A stretch of 13,614 nucleotides of DNA from Oscillospiraceae bacterium (lineage in GTDB: Bacteria; Bacillota; Clostridia; Christensenellales; Aristaeellaceae). Positions within the stretch are counted from its first letter, which is position 1, and every line of letters begins with the position of its first letter. The notes beneath the pieces are model-generated. The model made no database searches and had not been told where the DNA came from. It worked only from the letters and a program-made list of their open reading frames with translations. Both the position numbers and the translations under genes were made by a program. Shown here in pieces: positions 6,753 through 13,614 of this stretch. The stretch spans positions 1-13,614 of the forward strand of contig JAISBH010000259.1 in the NCBI GenBank assembly GCA_031266295.1, given 5' to 3'.

Positions 6753-8131
6753 TGACCGCGCCCGCGCGCAACGACGAGGCGACGCTCACTGTCGAACGCC
6801 TAACCGGGGAAGCGCAAGGCGTCGCGCGCGTTGACGGATTCGTCTGGTTCGTCAACGGCGCGCTGCCCGGCGAGCGTGTCCGCGCGCGAGTGATCAAGCC
6901 CGGCGCGCGCAGTTGTGTCGCGCGGGTGATGGAGATCATCGAGCCGTCGCCTGACCGCGTTAATCCTCCATGCCCTTATTATGTTCGGTGCGGAGGATGC
7001 GCCGCGCAGCATATGTCGTATGCCGCCGCGCTGCAGTGGAAAACAGACACGGTTCGGGCATGTCTGGAACGGATAGGCGGCATGGCATCTCCCAGCGTGA
7101 AGCCCGCGTTAGGTATGGATGAACCGTGGCGCTATCGCAATAAGGGCGCGTTCCCGGCGGCTGGAACGGCCAGCAATCCAACGATAGGTTGTTACGCCCC
7201 GCGCAGCCACGAGGTAATTGACGCGCCGGACGGTTGTATGCTGCAAAAACCCGAGGCTAACCGGGTTATTGAGGCGGTGCGCGGGTGGATGACCGAATAC
7301 CGCGTCGAACCGTATGATGAAGCGGCGCATCGCGGGTTGATACGTCACTTGGTCACGCGCGTGAACAGGGACGGCGAATCTATGCTGACCATCGTGTCAC
7401 GCGGCGCGGACGCCGCCCTGCCGTATTTCGGTGCGCTGCTCAAGCGTCTGCGCGAAGCCGCGCCGGGTTTGAAGGGCGTTGCGTCGTCGCCGAACCCGGA
7501 GCGGGGGAATACGATATTCGGCCCGGCGTGCCAAACGCTGTGGGGCGAATCGTCGCTGACGGAACGACTGGAGCTGTCTGTCGGGGCGCTGCGGTACGAG
7601 CTGTCGCCGAGATCGTTCTTCCAGGTAAACACGCCGCAGGCCGAGCGGCTGGTTGAAACGGTGTTGGCATACGCCGACGCTGGTGGCGGACGCGCTGCGG
7701 CGGATATCTACTGCGGTGCGGGTACGCTGACGCTGGCGCTGGCAAGCGCGGGATTTGACGCTGTGGGCGTCGAGCTGCTGCCCGATGCGGTGCGCGACGC
7801 ACAGCGGAACGCGGTGGCGAACGGTATCCCCGGCGCGGAGTTCGAGCGCGGCGACGCGGCGCGCGTCCTGCCTGAGCTGCTGAAGGCTCGCGGACGGTTC
7901 GACGTGATAACGCTGGATCCGCCGCGCAAGGGATGCGCTCCAGCCGTGCTGGAATCGGCGGCGTCAGCGCGGCCAGATCGGCTGATATATGTGTCGTGCG
8001 ATCCGGCGACGCTGGCGCGCGACGCGGCGATATTATCAAACATAGGTTATCATTTAGCTGAAGCGACGCCGATAGACCAATTCTGCTGGACGGCGTCGGT
8101 GGAGGCAGTCGCTCTGTTTATGAATGAATAG
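6752..8131 (+). CDS. rlmD: 23S rRNA (uracil-5-)-methyltransferase, RumA/RlmD family
   Basis: It transfers a methyl group from S-adenosylmethionine to C5 of a uridine in rRNA (or possibly tRNA). The 459-residue protein has an N-terminal TRAM domain (about 1-65). The [4Fe-4S] ligands are Cys74, Cys80 and Cys83 in CPYYVRCGGC, plus Cys162. The SAM motif is ADIYCGAGTLTLALA (317-331), followed by LDPPRKGC (388-395) and the catalytic Cys416 in VSCDPATLARD. Near the C-terminus, SVEAV carries the expected active-site glutamate, although the usual HVE reads SVE. The gene starts on the stop of the TIM-barrel gene (TAATG). Bacillota often carry several paralogues (RlmCD type), so the exact target uridine is uncertain. 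Confidence 0.93.
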   Translation: MTAPARNDEATLTVERLTGEAQGVARVDGFVWFVNGALPGERVRARVIKPGARSCVARVMEIIEPSPDRVNPPCPYYVRCGGCAAQHMSYAAALQWKTDTVRACLERIGGMASPSVKPALGMDEPWRYRNKGAFPAAGTASNPTIGCYAPRSHEVIDAPDGCMLQKPEANRVIEAVRGWMTEYRVEPYDEAAHRGLIRHLVTRVNRDGESMLTIVSRGADAALPYFGALLKRLREAAPGLKGVASSPNPERGNTIFGPACQTLWGESSLTERLELSVGALRYELSPRSFFQVNTPQAERLVETVLAYADAGGGRAAADIYCGAGTLTLALASAGFDAVGVELLPDAVRDAQRNAVANGIPGAEFERGDAARVLPELLKARGRFDVITLDPPRKGCAPAVLESAASARPDRLIYVSCDPATLARDAAILSNIGYHLAEATPIDQFCWTASVEAVALFMNE

Positions 8132-8154
8132 TTGTGTTAATCTCGGAGGTACCT

Positions 8155-9054
8155 GTGCGCCTTACAATTGAGACGCCGATTCAACCGGAACGACATAAAC
8201 GCGGCCGTGCGCAAAGGAGTGGCTGCGTGTTTACGTTAGGCACATTTGACGGCCTTCACGCCGCGCACACGCGATTGCTAGTACGGGCCAAGCGCGTTGC
8301 GAGGCTGCGAGGCCGGCCGCTTGTGGTTATGACTTTCCGCAAAAACCCATTGGAGTTATTATGCCCCGCTCAAGCGCCGCGCGCGCTGATGACGGTGGCT
8401 GAGAAGCTGGCCGCGTTGTCAGCGTTAGGCGTTGATGAGACGATCATATGCGAATTCGATGAGGAATTCGCTGCGACCGAACCTGAAGAGTTGATCGAAG
8501 CGGTTGCTCGGCGTTATCATCCAACGGATTGGTTTGTAGGGTTCAACAACACGTTCGGACGCGAGGGAATGGGCACGCCGTCGATGCTGATTAGGATGGG
8601 CGGAGTGATCGGGTTCAAGACGCACGTGATGCCCCCCATGACGCGTGCGGGCGAGACGGTGTCATCCAGCCGCATAAGATCGGCGCTGGTAAGCGGCGAC
8701 TTGAAACTGGCGCAGGCGCTGCTGGGCCGCTGTTACACAATACGCGGATATGTAAGCAGCGCAGGTGTGCTGACCGTATCGGATAGGCTGTTGATGCCCG
8801 CCGCCGGGTCGTACAACGTTCTGCTGGACACTATAGATTTTGATCGAAGCGTCGCGGCAATGGCGCAGAACCTGGATCAAAGTGAATACACGCTGCGTCT
8901 GATACCATCGAGGATCGGCCCGCCGAGTCCCCCGACCGACGCTGTAGTGCCTGTAGGGCGGATACTCCTCGCCGCGAACCAGACGATACCCTGCGGGATA
9001 AAGCGGTTAAGCTTCGTCGGCCGACTGGAGGCCAAAACCGACGTGCGACCTTGA
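8155..9054 (+). CDS. RibF-like FAD synthetase with degenerate riboflavin kinase domain
   Basis: The N-terminal half of this 299-residue protein (about 24-190) is an FMN adenylyltransferase domain. It shows LGTFDGLHAAH (28-38) with both His of the HxGH-type motif, GFNNTFGREGMG (129-140) and SSSRIRSALVSGDLKLAQALLGR (170-192), the normal RibF domain junction. The following ~105 residues occupy the place of the riboflavin kinase domain, but the GRxLGxPTAN motif that binds ATP and magnesium is absent; the region reads GYVSSAGVLTVSDRLLMP. Kinase activity is therefore doubtful, while FAD synthesis from FMN may remain. The frame reaches GTG 8134, but GGAGGT (8145-8150) lies 4 bases before GTG 8155, which I take as the start. 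It is the last gene of the operon. No terminator is visible in 9055-9132. Confidence 0.85.
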   Translation: MRLTIETPIQPERHKRGRAQRSGCVFTLGTFDGLHAAHTRLLVRAKRVARLRGRPLVVMTFRKNPLELLCPAQAPRALMTVAEKLAALSALGVDETIICEFDEEFAATEPEELIEAVARRYHPTDWFVGFNNTFGREGMGTPSMLIRMGGVIGFKTHVMPPMTRAGETVSSSRIRSALVSGDLKLAQALLGRCYTIRGYVSSAGVLTVSDRLLMPAAGSYNVLLDTIDFDRSVAAMAQNLDQSEYTLRLIPSRIGPPSPPTDAVVPVGRILLAANQTIPCGIKRLSFVGRLEAKTDVRP

Positions 9055-9132
9055 GATCTGCGAGTGCAGCCAGCAATCATATCCTGATGCGGGCTATTAC
9101 GCGTCTTGCTCAACACCGCTGTTGGCAGTCGG

Positions 9133-10344
9133 TCATTCATACATCCTGTATACCCTCGTCATTTCCTGATAATGCCTGACGAGCGGTTTGTGCGTCTCAA
9201 TTAAACCTTGTATATCCATGTTGCAAGGATCGATTGCACCCGTGCCCAGCAGCAAGTCAGCCTTCATTTGAGCCGCCGCACCTTGCTCCGCGTCTCCCCG
9301 CGAAAGTAACGCGAACTGACCGGGATGCATCCTGGCGATTACTTGCAGCATATACAGCGCGGCGGCGAACGGGTTGGCCGCGCGGGGATCGATCACGTGT
9401 ATCTGTACTCCGAAGCATAGTTCGCCCTGATGCTTGCTGAACGTCGGTGTGAAATATACGGGTCGAAACAGCAGTCCGGCGACAGACTCCCGCTCTGCAT
9501 ACCTTAGGCCTGTAATCGCTGGCCTATCGTCAGTATTTGATAAGGCGTTCATCAACCTAGCCAATTCAGTTCCATCCAGCCACGGCGCGCCGATTAACTC
9601 GAACGGCTGCGTCGTACCCCGTCCCTCCGACAGGTTTGTGCCTTCGAACACGCATGTGCCTGAGTAGACAAGCGCGGTAGTCGGCGTCGGTATGTTTGGC
9701 GACGGCGCGATCCACTGCAGCCCTGTATCGGCGTGATACATCCGCCGCTCCCAACCCGCAAGAGGCACCACGTCCAGCTCCAAGGTAAGACGTCGATAAT
9801 CCCGCAGCCAGCGCGCGTACTCGCCGATCGTCAAGCCGTAACGCGTCGGCATCGCGTACATCCCGACGAACGACGCGAACCGCTCGTCCAGCAACGTGCC
9901 CTGCACCGTTTCGCCGCCGAGCGGATTGGGGCGATCCAGTAACACGACGCGCTTGCCCGCCGCCGCGCAATCCTCCATCGCGTACGCCAGCGAGTATAGA
10001 TAGGTGTAGAACCGCACGCCGACGTCCTGCATATCGAACACGAGCGCGTCGAACGCGTTCAGCATCTCCGGCGTCATGCGAGGCGACGCGCCGTACAGAC
10101 TGTACACGGTCACGCCCGTTTCATAGTCAACGTAGGATTCAACACAGTCGCCCGCCTGCAGGTTTCCGCGCACGCCGTGTTCGCACGCGAACAGCGCGGT
10201 CAGATTGTACCGTCCGCCGATGATAGACACGCATGACCGAAGCCGCCAGTCAACCCCAGTCGGATTGGTCATCAGCGCAATCCTGGCGCCGTTGAGCAGC
10301 GCGGCGTATTCGTCCAGGCGATCCAGGCCGGATAGAACTGACAT
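9133..10344 (-). CDS. NamZ-family (DUF1343) exo-beta-N-acetylmuramidase-like protein
   Basis: Characterised family members (Bacillus NamZ/YbbC) release N-acetylmuramic acid from peptidoglycan fragments. The 403-residue protein shows the family blocks: FACEHGVRGNLQAGD (52-66), FDMQDVGVRFYTYLYSL (103-119), LLDRPNPLGG (135-144), and PSPNIPTPTTALVYSGTC leading into FEGTNLSEGRGTTQPFE (233-249). The open frame extends to 10506, but GGGGGGA lies 6 bases before ATG 10344 and a promoter sits at 10376-10404, so translation starts at 10344. From that start (MSVLSGLDRLDEYAALL) no signal peptide is visible, unlike secreted homologues, which suggests a cytoplasmic enzyme acting on imported muropeptides. 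No MurNAc transport or murQ-type genes are nearby. It converges on the central operon. Confidence 0.9.
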   Translation of the reverse strand: MSVLSGLDRLDEYAALLNGARIALMTNPTGVDWRLRSCVSIIGGRYNLTALFACEHGVRGNLQAGDCVESYVDYETGVTVYSLYGASPRMTPEMLNAFDALVFDMQDVGVRFYTYLYSLAYAMEDCAAAGKRVVLLDRPNPLGGETVQGTLLDERFASFVGMYAMPTRYGLTIGEYARWLRDYRRLTLELDVVPLAGWERRMYHADTGLQWIAPSPNIPTPTTALVYSGTCVFEGTNLSEGRGTTQPFELIGAPWLDGTELARLMNALSNTDDRPAITGLRYAERESVAGLLFRPVYFTPTFSKHQGELCFGVQIHVIDPRAANPFAAALYMLQVIARMHPGQFALLSRGDAEQGAAAQMKADLLLGTGAIDPCNMDIQGLIETHKPLVRHYQEMTRVYRMYE

Positions 10345-10375
10345 GGCGTGTCCCCCCGCAGGTATGATGCGGTTT

Positions 10376-10404
10376 ATTCTGCTAAGTTTTTTGCGATTTG
10401 TCAA
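10376..10404 (-). promoter_or_regulatory. Probable promoter of the NamZ-like gene
   Basis: On the minus strand, TTGACA (10404-10399) is followed after 17 bases by CAGAAT (10381-10376), which matches the -10 consensus at four of six positions. Transcription would start near 10369, about 25 bases before the ATG. It lies in the 134-base gap downstream of the tri-domain gene, so the NamZ-like gene is probably transcribed on its own. A small 6-bp hairpin (10443-10459) in the same gap is too weak to call a terminator. Confidence 0.55.
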
Positions 10405-10478
10405 GCAAGCGGCTAAAAGACGCGCGAAGAGGTGAATAGCTCTTTGCTTATCCAGCAAATTTCCGTAGCGCAGTATCC

Positions 10479-12248
10479 TTATGGCATGAAGTCTTTTAAG
10501 TACCAAGTCGGCACAGGATTACGCATATTTTCGTACCACCGCAAGACATCCTGTGACTGCTTCATCATTGTGTCAATCTCGCCTTGTCCAAATGGTATAG
10601 CCCAATAGATGGAGGAGAGCGTGTTGCTTGAGATATAGAACGCGAGCAGCTTAAAAAACTCCACCGGCGGTTCTCCGCCAAAGTAGCCGCGCAGTTGTCC
10701 TGTAGCAAAATGCGGGCTTGCTACCGCGCTCCAAACGATGCGGTTGAATTCCTCCCACGGGTCTCCGTAATCGGGGCGATTCCAGTCGATGATGGACAGA
10801 GTTTTATCCGCGCCGATAATCATATTGCCAACGTGATAATCGCCGTGTTGATAACATTGCGGGCGATTTTTTAACAGCCATCGATTTTGCTCTATGTAAG
10901 CGACGACTTGCTCGTCACCGTCAAAGCGGATACCGCACTTTCGGTAGGTTTCTATCTTGCGATTCGTCTTGCGGTTAAACCGCAAGGCCCATTCCTCCTG
11001 CGTATCGGGAGCGGGGATAGAGTGAATCTTTCTCAAAATCTCGCCACTCTGAACGCCGAGGACATATTGTTCCATATCGGTCAATGTAGACATGGCATCC
11101 TCAGCGTCCTCGCCGTCAATCCACGTTAGCAACTGATACACGCTCTTTCCTCCGTTACACACTCCGAAGTCCACAGAGCGAGAGGCGGGAACGTTTAAAT
11201 CTTCCATGCGTTTCAGCATATCAAACTCAGTTTGTTTACGGTCATACTCCGCAATGTCGGCTACACGCAAAAGTAATCGCCTGTCGTCGGCCGTGTCCAC
11301 AATAAACTTCTTGTCATTTGACCATCCTTTTTTAAGCGGCTCGATGATACTAAAAGTCGGATAGGCAGGACCATCAGTCAAAACGCTGCCCACCCACATT
11401 TCTACACGGCTTTTATAATATTGTTCCTGAAACCGCACAGCTTCGGCTACTTCATCGGCAGTGAAGGATATACCGCTTGGTATGGCGACAAGTTTGTCCT
11501 CAAGATCGTCCTTACGGCGAATGGCGGCAATAACCCTGCCTGTGAACATTGTCAGTGGCTCGTTCACTCCCATGATATAAACGTCCAGTTCCTCGCCATC
11601 CGGTGCGATTTCTCCCTCAATGTAACCATAGTTCACGGGGTAAACAAGGTCGTCGTGTTTCGGGTGAACCGAACCTATTGGACGGTCGATGGTGACAGTG
11701 ACTACTTTGCCGAGATAGCGCCACACAAGCGCATCACGCAATATGCGAGATACGATAGCGCCCTTACCGTCCGTGTAGGCATTGCGGTCATCAGGAAAAC
11801 GCTCCGCAAGGCGCGTTTTTACCTCGTCGTATTCTCGTGCTACGCCTGGATTCACGTTGAGGTAATCGCGAAAATTTAAATAGTTTTTCCATTGAACGCT
11901 GTTTAGCTTAACGATATGTACATGGTAAGACCTTGAGTCCGCGAGCTCGTCATAATCGCAGACAAGAATGTCGTCTTTGACAGCGTGAAGTTTACTCTTG
12001 AAGAAGCCAGCTTCGTTCAGCTTTAGCATTAATAGTTCGGCTTCGGCTAAATCCTCAACCGCCACGGCAATATCAAAAATCGGCTTCGCTTTTATGCCTA
12101 AAATAGCTGTGCTGCCGACGTGCTGGATATCCTTTGCCACCGAACCGAAGACACGCCAAAGCCGCCCAATGGTGTCTTGAGCGATTGCTTTCCAGTCTGG
12201 ATTATGGTCGGCGAGTTCCACTCTGCCACGCTTTAGTCCATTTATCAA
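10479..12248 (-). CDS. Three-domain fusion: GrpB-type nucleotidyltransferase, pyrophosphatase-like, aminoglycoside phosphotransferase-like
   Basis: The protein has 589 residues and three recognisable parts; numbers here count from TTG 12260, so subtract 4 for my start. Residues 15-180 are a GrpB/UPF0157 domain with HVGSTAILGIKAKPIFDI (47-64) and YHVHIVKLNSVQW. Residues 183-290 resemble the short soluble pyrophosphatases of Bacillota: IDRPIGSVHPKH, YPVNYGYIEG (207-216), APDGEELDVYIMG (219-231) and EDKLVAIP (254-261). Residues 300-593 are an APH-type kinase with CYQHGDYHVGNM (469-480) and SIIDWNRPDYGDP (489-501), keeping the catalytic HGDxxxxN and the metal-binding Asp. The substrate is unknown; drug resistance is possible but unproven. 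The frame opens at TTG 12260, which overlaps TTGGAGG. TTG 12248, 5 bases after GGAGG, is the likely start. The DNA is AT-richer than the core operon. Confidence 0.88.
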   Translation of the reverse strand: MINGLKRGRVELADHNPDWKAIAQDTIGRLWRVFGSVAKDIQHVGSTAILGIKAKPIFDIAVAVEDLAEAELLMLKLNEAGFFKSKLHAVKDDILVCDYDELADSRSYHVHIVKLNSVQWKNYLNFRDYLNVNPGVAREYDEVKTRLAERFPDDRNAYTDGKGAIVSRILRDALVWRYLGKVVTVTIDRPIGSVHPKHDDLVYPVNYGYIEGEIAPDGEELDVYIMGVNEPLTMFTGRVIAAIRRKDDLEDKLVAIPSGISFTADEVAEAVRFQEQYYKSRVEMWVGSVLTDGPAYPTFSIIEPLKKGWSNDKKFIVDTADDRRLLLRVADIAEYDRKQTEFDMLKRMEDLNVPASRSVDFGVCNGGKSVYQLLTWIDGEDAEDAMSTLTDMEQYVLGVQSGEILRKIHSIPAPDTQEEWALRFNRKTNRKIETYRKCGIRFDGDEQVVAYIEQNRWLLKNRPQCYQHGDYHVGNMIIGADKTLSIIDWNRPDYGDPWEEFNRIVWSAVASPHFATGQLRGYFGGEPPVEFFKLLAFYISSNTLSSIYWAIPFGQGEIDTMMKQSQDVLRWYENMRNPVPTWYLKDFMP

Positions 12249-12302
12249 TACTGCCTCCAAATGTCTTGTGATTGAAATATGCGTAACTTCTTCAACATAA
12301 TT

Positions 12303-12331
12303 ACTTTACACCCATATAATTCTAATGTCAA
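12303..12331 (-). promoter_or_regulatory. Probable promoter of the tri-domain fusion gene
   Basis: On the minus strand, TTGACA (12331-12326) is followed after 17 bases by TAAAGT (12308-12303), which matches four of six -10 positions. Transcription would start near 12296, giving a leader of about 48 bases before TTG 12248. It sits just outside the end of the IS30 remnant, so it could have been brought or created by the insertion. Confidence 0.5.
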
Positions 12332-12348
12332 CGTACAATTTAATATTT

Positions 12349-12570
12349 CTAGCAATTCCAGATTCGAGGAGTCGGTTGCGATATGAAGTGCGCGACCCGA
12401 TTCAAGGTATCCGGCGTGAGCGTGCTCAGATCAGTTCCCTTTGGCAGAAAGCGGCGGACGATGCCGTTCCAATTCTCATTTGTGCCGCGCTCGAACGAGC
12501 TGTACGGGTGCGCGTAAATTGCTATCGGCCCTGTTAATCCAACAAGTCGCGCTGAAAAATTGTTTTCTTG
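12349..12570 (-). pseudogene. IS30-family transposase, C-terminal remnant
   Basis: Reading the minus strand from 12570 to the TAG at 12349-12351 gives 73 residues with no start codon. They contain NFSARLVGLTG, IAIYAHPYSSFERGTNENWN, GIVRRFLPKGTDLSTLTPD and a short tail. This is the C-terminal end of IS30-family DDE transposases, including the YSSxERGTNEN block that carries the catalytic glutamate. Immediately upstream (above 12570) the frame is closed by TGA. GACAAGAAAACAATTT there looks like a frameshifted relic of the TDNGxxF block. The N-terminal DNA-binding part and both other catalytic acidic residues are missing. No intact terminal repeats or target duplications are recognisable, so the element is dead. 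Confidence 0.85.
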
Positions 12571-12596
12571 TCATTTTGCTCAAAGTGTTGTATACT
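12568..12596 (+). promoter_or_regulatory. Promoter of the sugar ABC permease gene
   Basis: TTGTCA (12568-12573), a 17-base spacer and TATACT (12591-12596) each match the sigma-A consensus at five of six positions. Transcription should start near 12603, giving a leader of about 56 bases. The -35 overlaps the edge of the IS30 remnant. Confidence 0.65.
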
Positions 12597-12602
12597 AACT
12601 AT

Positions 12603-12626
12603 GGTATGCATTCCGGATAGGTATGC
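12603..12626 (+). repeat. Direct repeat GGTATGC x2 at the transcription start of the permease gene
   Basis: GGTATGC occurs at 12603-12609 and 12620-12626, so equivalent positions are 17 bases apart. The first copy begins at the predicted transcription start. Two half-sites in this position could bind a repressor responding to the transported sugar. This is only a position-based guess, and the repeat may be chance. Confidence 0.35.
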
Positions 12627-12658
12627 GTTGGGTAATAAATGAATTGTTAAGGAGCGGC

Positions 12659-13614
12659 ATGATGGTGGGTCAGGCCGGTGTCAATAGGAATGGGATGGAC
12701 GGTTCCAGCCGAGTAAGCGGGTCGCCGCGCGGGATCAACAAGCGAACAGTCTGGCAGCGGATGCGTGCCAGCGCACCGTATTATCTGCTGATGCTGCTGC
12801 CGCTAGCTCTGCTGCTGGTGTTCAAGTATTACCCGATGTACGGGTTGCAGTTGGCGTTCAAGGATTACAAGGCACGGCTGGGGATTGTAAACAGTCCATG
12901 GGTGGGGTTAAAGCATTTTAACCAGTTCCTTACCGCGTCGTCGGCGTGGAACGTGATACGCAACACGCTGCTGATAAGCATATACTCGCTGCTGCTAGGT
13001 TTTCCGGCGCCCATTTTGCTGGCGGTGTGTTTAAATGAATCTCCCAGCAGGCGCTTTCGCAAGTCGGTGCAGATGATTACGTATATGCCGTATTTCATAT
13101 CGACGGTCGTGCTGGTATCGATGATTATACAGTTCACCGATATATCTTCAGGGTTAATCAATCAGATGATAAAGGGCATGGGCGGATCGGCGGTCAACTT
13201 CATGGGCGAGAGGCGTTATTTTCGGTTGATATACGTGCTGACGGGGATATGGCAGGGCGCGGGATACTCGGCGGTGATATACCTTGCCTCACTGTCTGGC
13301 GTCAATCCGGAGCTGTATGACGCGGCCACTGTTGATGGAGCGAGCAAGTTCCGCCGAATACTCAACGTGGATCTGCCGTCCATCACGCCGACGATACGGA
13401 TATTGTTTATCCTCAACACGGGCAGCATACTGTCCGTAGCGTTCGAGAAGATATACCTTATGCAGAACAATATCAACCTGTCCATATCGGAGGTTATCTC
13501 CACCTACATATATAAGATGGGCTTACAGAACAGCAATTACAGCTATTCGACCGCAGCGGGGCTGTTTAATTCTGTCATCAGTTTTGCTATGGTTTTTATT
13601 ACCAATACAATCTG
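12659..13614 (+). CDS. Carbohydrate ABC transporter permease, LplB/YteP type (3' end outside window)
   Basis: The frame is open from ATG 12659 to the window end, giving 318 residues without a stop. After a basic, Ser/Gly-rich N-terminus of about 38 residues come membrane segments (about 41-62, 100-124, 142-160, 188-211, 243-262 and one near the end). FKYYPMYGLQLAFKDYKARLGI and WVGLKHF are characteristic of the COG4209 permeases that import oligosaccharides or glycosides. The cytoplasmic EAA loop that docks to the ATPase is at 213-241 (GVNPELYDAATVDGASKF...DLPSI). Such permeases normally pair with a second permease and a lipoprotein binding protein, probably encoded just downstream. AAGGAG (12649-12654) is 4 bases from ATG 12659 and 7 from ATG 12662; either could be used. 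It is likely the first gene of its operon. Confidence 0.93.
   Translation, partial: MMVGQAGVNRNGMDGSSRVSGSPRGINKRTVWQRMRASAPYYLLMLLPLALLLVFKYYPMYGLQLAFKDYKARLGIVNSPWVGLKHFNQFLTASSAWNVIRNTLLISIYSLLLGFPAPILLAVCLNESPSRRFRKSVQMITYMPYFISTVVLVSMIIQFTDISSGLINQMIKGMGGSAVNFMGERRYFRLIYVLTGIWQGAGYSAVIYLASLSGVNPELYDAATVDGASKFRRILNVDLPSITPTIRILFILNTGSILSVAFEKIYLMQNNINLSISEVISTYIYKMGLQNSNYSYSTAAGLFNSVISFAMVFITNTI

Noticed and set aside
9055..9132. A bidirectional terminator between the convergent ribF-like and namZ-like genes.
   Set aside because: Only a 5-bp hairpin (CAACA/TGTTG) is visible and there is no T-tract, so no terminator can be supported.
10345..10506. N-terminal extension of the NamZ-like protein up to 10506.
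   Set aside because: It would overlap the end of the tri-domain gene, shows no family similarity, and a better ribosome binding site and a promoter point to ATG 10344.
12325..12537. Plus-strand open frame of 70 codons over the IS30 remnant.
   Set aside because: It is the antisense shadow of the transposase fragment, which explains the sequence much better, and it has no ribosome binding site.
1..13614. CRISPR arrays, tRNA or rRNA genes.
   Set aside because: No regularly spaced repeats and no recognisable tRNA arms or rRNA segments were seen on reading the window.

Overview
The window looks like a chromosomal segment of a spore-forming or related Bacillota (Firmicutes), most likely a GC-rich clostridial or paenibacillar lineage. 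Supporting signs are the collagen-like Gly-X-Y protein tail, a consensus sigma-A promoter, strong AGGAGG-type ribosome binding sites, a type III pantothenate kinase (CoaX), an ECF transporter S component and an LplB-type sugar permease. The species cannot be fixed from the sequence alone.

Layout. (1) 2-286: 3' end of a collagen-like surface protein, followed by two hairpins. (2) 399-1285, minus strand: an overlapping pair, a NUDIX hydrolase and a HAD-like protein whose catalytic nucleophile is missing, in AT-richer DNA with its own promoter. (3) 1384-1471: a near-perfect 88-bp inverted repeat between two divergent promoters. (4) 1555-9054, plus strand: a tightly packed eight-gene housekeeping unit behind a perfect TTGACA-17-TATAAT promoter. 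Its order is an S component (probably PanT), coaX, hom, a cupin, glyA, an aldo/keto-reductase-like TIM-barrel protein, an rlmD/rumA-type 23S rRNA methyltransferase and a RibF-like FAD synthetase with a degraded kinase half. (5) 9133-10344, minus: a NamZ/DUF1343 muramidase-like protein without a signal peptide. (6) 10479-12248, minus: a three-domain fusion of a GrpB-type nucleotidyltransferase fold, a soluble pyrophosphatase-like domain and an aminoglycoside-phosphotransferase-like kinase, again in AT-richer DNA. (7) 12349-12570, minus: the C-terminal remnant of an IS30-family transposase. (8) 12659 to the end, plus: a sugar ABC transporter permease, cut by the window edge and probably first in its operon.

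How the genes fit together. The central unit combines vitamin and cofactor supply (pantothenate uptake and phosphorylation, FAD synthesis) with amino-acid and one-carbon metabolism (homoserine dehydrogenase, serine hydroxymethyltransferase) and rRNA modification. It is flanked by accessory genes: the NUDIX-HAD pair on the left, and the tri-domain fusion and transposase remnant on the right. Their lower GC and different codon use suggest separate acquisition. The most unusual items are the tri-domain fusion, the HAD-like protein lacking its nucleophile, the RibF-like protein with an eroded riboflavin kinase domain, and the long palindrome between the divergent promoters.
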